Shown here one piece after another: positions 33,508-39,287 of a stretch of 39,287 nt of DNA (position 1 is the stretch's first letter; every line of letters begins with the position of its first letter). The position numbers and the translations under genes are program-made. Source of the DNA: Flaviramulus sp. (GTDB lineage: Bacteria; Bacteroidota; Bacteroidia; Flavobacteriales; Flavobacteriaceae); the NCBI RefSeq assembly GCF_013001275.1, contig NZ_JABDMV010000046.1, forward strand, positions 1 to 39,287, given 5' to 3'. Under the pieces are notes generated by a model that saw only the letters and a program-made list of their open reading frames with translations, ran no database searches and was not told the DNA's origin.

Positions 33508-34629
33508 TTATGCTATATTTTTTCTAAACGTTTTTCTGCGTTTATATACAACCGGATCAAAATGTTTCCATATTTGATGAATGGCAATATTGTCTTCTAG
33601 TTCTGGTGTCCTAAAACAAGTTTCAATACCTTTTTCTTTAAATGTTTCATAGTATTCATTAAAAATAACCGCGTGTACTCCTTTGTTTTGATAATCTGGA
33701 TGAATACCTATTAAATAAAAAATAACATCTTTACTGCGCTTTTTAGCCTGAATGATATGTTTAAATCCAAAAGGAAATAGTTTTCCTTTCGCTTTTTGTA
33801 ATGCCCTCGCAAATGCCGGCATTACAATGGCGAACCCAACCATTTTGTCATCTTTATCAACCACAAATTTGATGTATTCGGGATTTACGAAACTTATAAA
33901 TTTCTTTTTAAAATATTCTTTTTGAACATCATTAATAGCTACAAAGGAAGACAGAGATGCATAACTTTCATTAAATAAATCAAACATTTTGTCTGCATAG
34001 GGCATAACCTCTGAAGTTTTTGTGAGCTTCAATGCTTTAAGCTGATAGCGTCTTTTAATAAGCTCTTGAGCTTTATAAAAAAATTCAGGTTTTACATTTT
34101 CAAAAGGAAACTTACTTTCAGAATAAGATTTTTCAACCTGATAGTTTGCAGCTTCGTAATGTTTTATATAATAAGGGTGGTTATACCATGTAATCATTGG
34201 CGCAATAGAATCAAATCCTTCTGTCATCACACCAACTTTATCTAAATTTGAAAAACCTACCGGTCCTTCTAAGAAATCTAAATTATGTGATTTACCTATT
34301 TTTTCTACTTCGTTTAAAAGCGTTTGAGACACTTCTAAATCATCTATAAAGTCAAACCAGCCAAAACGCATCTTTTTTTGATTTTGGCTTTTTACTTCTA
34401 GCCAATTAATTATAGCAGCAATTCTACCTACTATTTCATTGTTTTTATAGGCTAAAAAAAGTGTAGCTTCGGCATCATTAAAAACAGGGTTTTCCTTCTT
34501 GTTAAATGTTTTAACTTCTTGGCTTATAATAGGTGGAACCCAGTATTTTGAACCCTTATATAATTTAAACGGAAATTTTACAAAAGCCTTTAAATCTTTT
34601 TTAGTTTTTACTTCTTTTAGTGTAATCAT
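33508..34629 (-). CDS. Large GNAT-fold acyltransferase-like protein, unknown substrate
   Basis: This 373-residue protein is about twice the size of a standard GNAT. The N-terminal half has FLAYKNNEIVGRIAAIINW (about residues 77-95), and the C-terminal half has a second GNAT-like unit: VVDKDDKMVGFAIVMP, then FYLIGIHPDYQNKGVHAVIFNEYYETF with the pyrophosphate-binding loop QNKGV (near residue 315). The conserved mid-region EGPVGFSNLDKVGVMTEGFD is unlike common acetyltransferases. It lies in convergent orientation to the SPT-like gene, with only a shared terminator between. Bacterial ceramide synthase has been assigned to an N-acyltransferase superfamily of this general kind, so it might N-acylate capnine; this is speculative. 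It is co-directional, with a 22-bp gap, with an outer-membrane protein gene upstream. Confidence 0.8.
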   Translation of the reverse strand: MITLKEVKTKKDLKAFVKFPFKLYKGSKYWVPPIISQEVKTFNKKENPVFNDAEATLFLAYKNNEIVGRIAAIINWLEVKSQNQKKMRFGWFDFIDDLEVSQTLLNEVEKIGKSHNLDFLEGPVGFSNLDKVGVMTEGFDSIAPMITWYNHPYYIKHYEAANYQVEKSYSESKFPFENVKPEFFYKAQELIKRRYQLKALKLTKTSEVMPYADKMFDLFNESYASLSSFVAINDVQKEYFKKKFISFVNPEYIKFVVDKDDKMVGFAIVMPAFARALQKAKGKLFPFGFKHIIQAKKRSKDVIFYLIGIHPDYQNKGVHAVIFNEYYETFKEKGIETCFRTPELEDNIAIHQIWKHFDPVVYKRRKTFRKNIA

Positions 34630-34651
34630 ATTAAATTTTAAGCCTCAATAA

Positions 34652-35662
34652 TTAGTTGTCAAAATCTATTGTCTTCTTTTTTCTCCTTTTTATGGGAGTA
34701 TCGTCACTTTGGTTAACCTTATTTTTTTTACCTTTTTTATTTGAACGTCTTTTACCTTCTGATTGTGCCGAAGTACCATTATCGACTTCTTTATCTTGGT
34801 GAAAATCCAATCGGTATGATGCGCCCAGAGTAATGCCAAATACAGATGGCGTATCTTTAGTATTAACTGTTAAGGCAGTATCTAACTGAAAATCTTTTCC
34901 AACCAAATAAGCTCCTCCAAATCTAAAAAGATTGTCTGCATAGAAATCACTTTGAATCCCCTGTGTTTCACCAAAAATCACCCATTTGGGGTTAAACGAA
35001 TGTGTTAAGGTTATAATGTATTGAAAATCAGATTGTTCAGTACCAATTCTATCTTTTATTAAGTTAAGTACTAAAACCCAGCCTCCCGAGAAATTGTTTT
35101 GAGTAGCAATCATTACTTTAGGACTAAACCCTTCAATTCCTGGCGCAGTATAAGGATTGTTTTTTGTGTCATAATTTGCGCCTCCATAAATAGCAATAGC
35201 GGGGATTAATGATTTCCATTTAAATCGATGATTTGCTTTCCAACTATATAGATTTGGCTTGTCATCTTCAGAATTTTTATAAGGATCATATATTAAATAT
35301 TTAGCACCAATAGTTAAAAATTTAAAATTAGCTCTTTCATCTTCAGCAATGGTATTATCAGTAAAGATTTTTGTATCGCTTTGAAATGCCCCTTCTATAT
35401 TGAGCTCTAGTTGTTCGAATAAAAATCCGTATCGGGCAGCAAAATCGGCTCCTAATCCGTCCACCTTATAAGAAGTTGCAGGAGTTCTTTCTTCATTAAT
35501 CATATATGGGCCAACTTCAATTTGTGCCACGTTTGTACCAACAGAAAAGGCGCTTCGTGAAACGCCCGGTCTGTTCGAGTTGATTACATCCGTATATTGA
35601 GAAAATCCATTTTGTGCAATTAAGCATACTAAAAAAAACAAGGTAGATTTATATGGGCTCAT
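34652..35662 (-). CDS. Outer membrane beta-barrel transporter-like protein
   Basis: This 336-residue protein has a signal peptide (FFLVCLIAQNGFSQ, cleaved near residue 21) and alternating hydrophobic beta-strands consistent with an outer membrane barrel. It begins after cleavage with TDVINSNRPGVSRSAFSVG, which resembles the 'transporter' family of Bacteroidota (MetA-pathway-of-phenol-degradation-like barrel). An unusual feature is a long basic tail from about residue 300 (KRRSNKKGKKNK and IKRRKKKT), which ends in TIDFDN. A basic tail on an outer membrane protein is odd and may bind anionic LPS or peptidoglycan. It is the first gene of a unit with the GNAT. Its ligand is unknown. Confidence 0.78.
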   Translation of the reverse strand: MSPYKSTLFFLVCLIAQNGFSQYTDVINSNRPGVSRSAFSVGTNVAQIEVGPYMINEERTPATSYKVDGLGADFAARYGFLFEQLELNIEGAFQSDTKIFTDNTIAEDERANFKFLTIGAKYLIYDPYKNSEDDKPNLYSWKANHRFKWKSLIPAIAIYGGANYDTKNNPYTAPGIEGFSPKVMIATQNNFSGGWVLVLNLIKDRIGTEQSDFQYIITLTHSFNPKWVIFGETQGIQSDFYADNLFRFGGAYLVGKDFQLDTALTVNTKDTPSVFGITLGASYRLDFHQDKEVDNGTSAQSEGKRRSNKKGKKNKVNQSDDTPIKRRKKKTIDFDN

Positions 35663-35771
35663 AATAATGGGTTTAATGATTTCTTTGAGATAAATTCTTA
35701 AAGGCTTTTCAAATATAGATATTTTATACTTTTTTTATCATTTTTGACTGTTTTTTAAACATACATAATTG

Positions 35772-35779
35772 TATTTTTG
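35772..35779 (+). promoter_or_regulatory. -7 box for DUF4834-YfhO-GT4 unit
   Basis: TATTTTTG is an exact TAnnTTTG match, 26 bp upstream of the DUF4834 ATG. The nearest TTG (35744-35746) is 25 bp upstream, a little longer than usual spacing. Confidence 0.45.
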
Positions 35780-35805
35780 TTATAAATTATAAACAGTAGT
35801 TTAAT

Positions 35806-36069
35806 ATGGGTTTACTAAGAACCATACTAATAATAGCTTTAGTTTACTATGGTATTAAGATTCTTTCAAGAATTTTTGCACCATTTTTAATAAAATATGC
35901 GGCTAAAAAAGCTGAGCAGCGTTTTGGCGGTCAATTTAAAGGATTTCAAGGAAAACAGAAGCAAGAATCTCCATTGAAAGAAGGAGAAGTTACCATTGAT
36001 AAAATACCAAAAACAAAAAATTCAAATAAAGATGTTGGTGATTATGTTGATTACGAAGAAATTGATTAA
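35806..36069 (+). CDS. DUF4834 family protein
   Basis: This 87-residue protein has one N-terminal hydrophobic helix (GLLRTILIIALVYYGIKIL) followed by a basic amphipathic part (FLIKYAAKKAEQRFGGQF) and an acidic C-terminus ending GDYVDYEEID. This matches DUF4834, a short uncharacterised family I know from flavobacterial genomes in front of yfhO genes. The stop is 30 bp from the yfhO ATG, so co-transcription is likely. Its function is unknown; a small membrane partner of YfhO is a reasonable guess only. Confidence 0.8.
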   Translation: MGLLRTILIIALVYYGIKILSRIFAPFLIKYAAKKAEQRFGGQFKGFQGKQKQESPLKEGEVTIDKIPKTKNSNKDVGDYVDYEEID

Positions 36070-36099
36070 TTTCCGAAATCATTTTCTTAAAAGCAATTC

Positions 36100-38523
36100 A
36101 TGCAATTTTCTATAAAAAAATTACTTCCTCATTTATTAGTTTTAATAGGTTTTTTAGTTCTTGCGGTTGGTTATTTTAACCCTGTTTTAAAGGGTAAGGA
36201 AATATATCAAAATGATATAGTGCAGTTTATCGGCATGAGTAAACAGCAAAAAGACTTTAAGGCAAAAACAGGCGAAGAAACGTATTGGACTAATAGTGCA
36301 TTTAGTGGGATGCCAACCTATCAGTTAGGCGCTAAATACCCACATAACTACGTAAAAAAACTTGATTTAACGCTTCGGTTTCTGCCCCGACCAGCCGATT
36401 ATTTATTTCTTTATTTATTAAGTTTTTATATCCTTTTATTGGTTCTAAAAGTAGATTTTAAGTTAGCTGCACTTGGTGCAATTGCCTTTGGGTTTTCTAC
36501 ATATTTAATTATAATACTCGGGGTTGGTCACAATAGTAAAGCGCATGCAATTGCTTATATGCCGTTGGTGTTAAGCGGAATTATTCTTGTTTTTCAAAAG
36601 AAATATTTGGGCGGATTTTTATTAACTACCGTTGCAATGGGGTTAGAGTTGGTTGCAAACCATTTTCAAATGACGTATTATCTCATGTTTTTGGTTATAA
36701 TATTGGGCATTGCCTATTTAATCGATGCTTTTAAAAGGAAAATGCTACCTCATTATTTTAAATCAGTGGGTATTTTAATTTTGGCGGTAATAATATCATT
36801 AGCTTTAAATGCCACCAATATATTAGCAACGAATGAATACGTAAAAGAAAGTAAGCGTAGTAAAAGCGAATTAACAGTAAATTCTGATGGCACTCCAAAG
36901 GAAGTAACTTCTGGATTAGATAGAGACTATATCACTCAGTTTAGTTACGGTTTTGCCGAAACCTTTAATTTATTTATACCTAGATTCATGGGAGGTGGTA
37001 ATTACGAAAATGTTGGCAAAGACTCAGCTACTTATGAAGCTTTCAGAAAACTAGGAGCCACTCCAAGTCAAGCATTGCAAGAATCAAAACGAGCACCTCT
37101 ATATTGGGGAAAACAACCAATAGTTGAAGCGCCAGCATATATTGGAGCCGTAATTATTTTCTTGTTTGTGTTTGCGTTGTTTTTAGTAAAAGGGCGTTTA
37201 AAATGGTGGCTTGTTGGTGGGACAATTTTTTCACTTTTATTATCTTTCGGAAAGAACCTTGCGTTTTTGACAGATTTTTTTATTGATTATATCCCGCTAT
37301 ACAATAAGTTTAGAGCGGTTACATCAATTCAAGTAATTTTAGAATTATGTATTCCGGCAGTAGCAATTTTCGGACTCGTTAGATTGTTTAATGATTTTGA
37401 AAAGAAAGAAGATAAACTTAAAGCTTTAAAAAAAGCAACCATAATCACGGGAGGATTAGCAGTAGTTTTCTTGTTATTTAAATCATCATTATTTGATTTT
37501 GTTGGTGCTAATGACGGTTTTTATCGTCAGAATTACGGGCAAGAATTTGTGGATGCTTTAAAAGCAGACAGAAAATCAGTTTTTACTACTGATACCATTC
37601 GAACATTTATTTTAGTATTGCTTTCTGCCGGAACAATTTTTATGTTTCTCAAAGATAAGCTCAAAGAAAAAAGGCTAATTATCATATTTGGAGCACTTAT
37701 TCTTTTCGATTTAATTGGGGTTGATAAGCGATATGTAAATAATGACGATTTTGTCTCAGGTTTAGCAATGAACAAACCTTTTCAAGCAAATGAAGTTGAT
37801 AAGGAAATTTTAAAAGATACAACGTATTACCGTGTTTATGATTTAGTTTCTGGGCCTTCAAAACCATCTTATTTTCATAATTCATTGCATGGCTATAATG
37901 CTGCAGAATTGAGGCGTTACAGTGAAGTTTTTGATTTTTATATACGTCAAAATAATATCAACATTCTTAACATGCTTAATACCAAATATATTATTGCTCA
38001 AGATGAAAAGGGCACGATGTTTCCCTATGAAAATGAGGAAGCAAACGGAAATGTTTGGTTTATTGAAAATTTGGTAAAAGTAGATTCGGCTAATGAAGAA
38101 ATTAAGCTCCTTGATAGTTTGGATAATAAAAGAAAAGCTATTTATAGTTCAGATAAAACTATTGATAATTTAAAAACTCGTTATGAGGTTGATTCTTTAG
38201 CGTCTATAAAATTAATTGAAGTACAACCAAACTATATAAAGTATGAATCTAATAACCTTAAAGATGGTTTTGCTGTATTTTCTGAAATATATTACGGAAA
38301 CGGTTGGAAAACGTTTATTGATGGATTAGATACAACTCATATGCGTGTAAATTATATTTTACGAGGCATGCCAATTCCAGCAGGGAAACATATAATAGAA
38401 TTTAAATTTGATCCCGATGTAGTAAAAATAGGAAGTAAGATTACTTTAGCAAGTTCCGTGTTGTTAGGTTTATTATTGCTTGCTGGATTCATATTCGGTT
38501 TAAAAAAACATAAAAGTGCCTAA
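36100..38523 (+). CDS. YfhO family GT-C-type membrane protein
   Basis: This 807-residue polytopic protein has around a dozen hydrophobic helices, with an acidic first extracytoplasmic loop (KEIYQNDIVQFIGM) and a SAFSGMPTYQLGAKYP motif typical of YfhO. It then has a GHNSKAHAIAYMPLVLSG segment. A soluble region (about residues 560-780) precedes the final C-terminal helix. YfhO family members have been linked to glycosylation of lipid-carried or wall polymers, so it may transfer a sugar from a polyprenyl-phosphate donor across the membrane. It overlaps the next glycosyltransferase gene by 8 bp. It is likely part of a surface-glycan synthesis unit. The polymer acted on is unknown. Confidence 0.88.
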   Translation: MQFSIKKLLPHLLVLIGFLVLAVGYFNPVLKGKEIYQNDIVQFIGMSKQQKDFKAKTGEETYWTNSAFSGMPTYQLGAKYPHNYVKKLDLTLRFLPRPADYLFLYLLSFYILLLVLKVDFKLAALGAIAFGFSTYLIIILGVGHNSKAHAIAYMPLVLSGIILVFQKKYLGGFLLTTVAMGLELVANHFQMTYYLMFLVIILGIAYLIDAFKRKMLPHYFKSVGILILAVIISLALNATNILATNEYVKESKRSKSELTVNSDGTPKEVTSGLDRDYITQFSYGFAETFNLFIPRFMGGGNYENVGKDSATYEAFRKLGATPSQALQESKRAPLYWGKQPIVEAPAYIGAVIIFLFVFALFLVKGRLKWWLVGGTIFSLLLSFGKNLAFLTDFFIDYIPLYNKFRAVTSIQVILELCIPAVAIFGLVRLFNDFEKKEDKLKALKKATIITGGLAVVFLLFKSSLFDFVGANDGFYRQNYGQEFVDALKADRKSVFTTDTIRTFILVLLSAGTIFMFLKDKLKEKRLIIIFGALILFDLIGVDKRYVNNDDFVSGLAMNKPFQANEVDKEILKDTTYYRVYDLVSGPSKPSYFHNSLHGYNAAELRRYSEVFDFYIRQNNINILNMLNTKYIIAQDEKGTMFPYENEEANGNVWFIENLVKVDSANEEIKLLDSLDNKRKAIYSSDKTIDNLKTRYEVDSLASIKLIEVQPNYIKYESNNLKDGFAVFSEIYYGNGWKTFIDGLDTTHMRVNYILRGMPIPAGKHIIEFKFDPDVVKIGSKITLASSVLLGLLLLAGFIFGLKKHKSA

Positions 38524-39287
38524 AAAAGTACTCATTATTACATATTATTGGCCGCCAGCTGGAGGTCCTGGAGTACAGCGTTGGTTGAAGTTTGTTAAAT
38601 ATTTACCAGAATTTGGCATTGAACCCATTGTGTATGTTCCAGAGAATCCACATTACCCTATAATTGATGAAACCTTAGCCACTGAAATCCCAAAGAGCAT
38701 AACTATATTAAAACAGTCTATTAAAGAACCTTATAAATGGGCTAGTTTGTTTTCTAAAAAAGCTTCAAAGACAATTAGTAAAGGCATTATTTCAGAACGC
38801 AAAAGACAGAATATTATTGAAAAGGCACTACTTTATGTTCGAGGAAATTTTTTTATTCCAGATGCACGTAAAAACTGGGTAAAACCATCTGTCGAGTATC
38901 TAAAAGCTTATATTTCAAAGGAAAATATTGAAGTGGTTATTACAACCGGTCCGCCTCATAGTTTGCACTTAATTGGTTTAAAGCTTAAAGAACAACTAGG
39001 AGTAAAGTGGTTAGCAGATTTTAGAGACCCATGGACTACGATAGGTTATCATAAGCAATTGAAGCTTACAAAAGCATCACTAGAGAAGCATAAAGATTTA
39101 GAAAAGCAAGTTTTAAATACAGCTGACCAAGTTCTTGCAACTAGCTTTACAACTAAAACTGAGTTTCAACAAATAACAAACAAACCTATTGAAGTTATTA
39201 CGAATGGTTATGATGCTGAAACTCCAGTTGATTTTAAATTAGATTCAAAATTTTCTTTAGCACATATAGGTTCATTATTATCAAAGC
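38516..39287 (+). CDS. Glycosyltransferase family 4-like (3' truncated by window)
   Basis: This gene has a GTG start at 38516, 8 bp inside the yfhO end, and runs off the window at 39287, so 257 codons are visible without a stop. It opens with PKKVLIITYYWPPAGGPGVQ and RWLKFVKYLPEFG, the N-terminal Rossmann domain typical of GT4 enzymes. Later ITTGPPHSLHLIGLKLK and WLADFRDPWT are family-typical, and VITNGYDAE marks the linker to the C-terminal donor-binding domain, which starts with the LAHIGSLL segment at the edge. The donor and acceptor sugars are unknown. Its overlap with yfhO supports a shared pathway. Confidence 0.88.
   Translation, partial: MPKKVLIITYYWPPAGGPGVQRWLKFVKYLPEFGIEPIVYVPENPHYPIIDETLATEIPKSITILKQSIKEPYKWASLFSKKASKTISKGIISERKRQNIIEKALLYVRGNFFIPDARKNWVKPSVEYLKAYISKENIEVVITTGPPHSLHLIGLKLKEQLGVKWLADFRDPWTTIGYHKQLKLTKASLEKHKDLEKQVLNTADQVLATSFTTKTEFQQITNKPIEVITNGYDAETPVDFKLDSKFSLAHIGSLLSK

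Noticed and set aside
1-39287. CRISPR array, prophage, IS element, tRNA or rRNA
   Set aside because: No regularly spaced short repeats, transposase or integrase gene, or recognisable RNA-gene sequence was seen by eye; a dedicated tRNA and repeat search was not possible.

Overview
The window looks like a chromosome segment from a member of the Flavobacteriaceae (Bacteroidota). It is AT-rich and has few Shine-Dalgarno-like sites. Several transcription starts carry the Bacteroidota promoter motif TTG-N~20-TAnnTTTG. The gene content is typical of marine or soil flavobacteria: SppA, an orphan acyl-CoA carboxylase beta subunit, EttA preceded by a small membrane protein, a TonB-linked beta-barrel protein with a carboxypeptidase-regulatory-like domain, DUF4834, and YfhO followed by a GT4 glycosyltransferase. 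I see no IS element, CRISPR array, prophage, tRNA or rRNA. Both window edges cut a gene: sppA on the left and a GT4 glycosyltransferase on the right.

Layout. 1-3.85 kb: sppA (+), then DoxX and acyl-CoA carboxylase beta (-). 3.93-6.05 kb: a compact operon (flavin reductase, small GNAT, MarR, pirin), with a 20-bp palindrome over its -33 element and a strong terminator at the end. 6.1-8.3 kb: small membrane protein plus EttA. 8.3-11.4 kb: a metallo-beta-lactamase-fold lipoprotein, a Nudix hydrolase, a GNAT and a formimidoylglutamase-like ureohydrolase. 11.5-13.4 kb: a coiled-coil membrane-anchored protein and a Crp/Fnr regulator. 13.4-17.75 kb: fumC, a 57-residue membrane protein with its own promoter and terminator, and the TonB-linked receptor. 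17.86-19.92 kb: prfB (with a programmed +1 frameshift), a HAD phosphatase and an ArsC-like reductase, start/stop-overlapped. 20.1-23.8 kb: a tightly packed glycan-type operon of two paralogous GT2 enzymes, an ATP-grasp ligase and a HAD hydrolase. 23.9-26.7 kb: a 940-residue lipoprotein with six cysteine-bearing repeats. 27.3-30.8 kb: threonine aldolase, YbaB/EbfC and an S9 prolyl oligopeptidase. 30.9-34.6 kb: a cysteine-synthase-like PLP enzyme, a serine-palmitoyltransferase-like enzyme and a convergent GNAT. 34.6-39.3 kb: an outer-membrane transporter-like protein, DUF4834, YfhO and GT4.

How genes may work together. The PLP lyase plus the SPT-like alpha-oxoamine synthase fits the first two steps of capnine (sulfonolipid) synthesis, cysteate formation and then condensation with a fatty acyl thioester; the neighbouring GNAT is a speculative N-acylation candidate. 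The GT2-GT2-ATP-grasp-HAD operon looks like a small surface-glycan module beside the repeat lipoprotein. The MarR operon appears autoregulated. Items of most interest are the putative sulfonolipid locus, the repeat lipoprotein, the GT2/ATP-grasp/HAD module, the MarR operator and the prfB frameshift.
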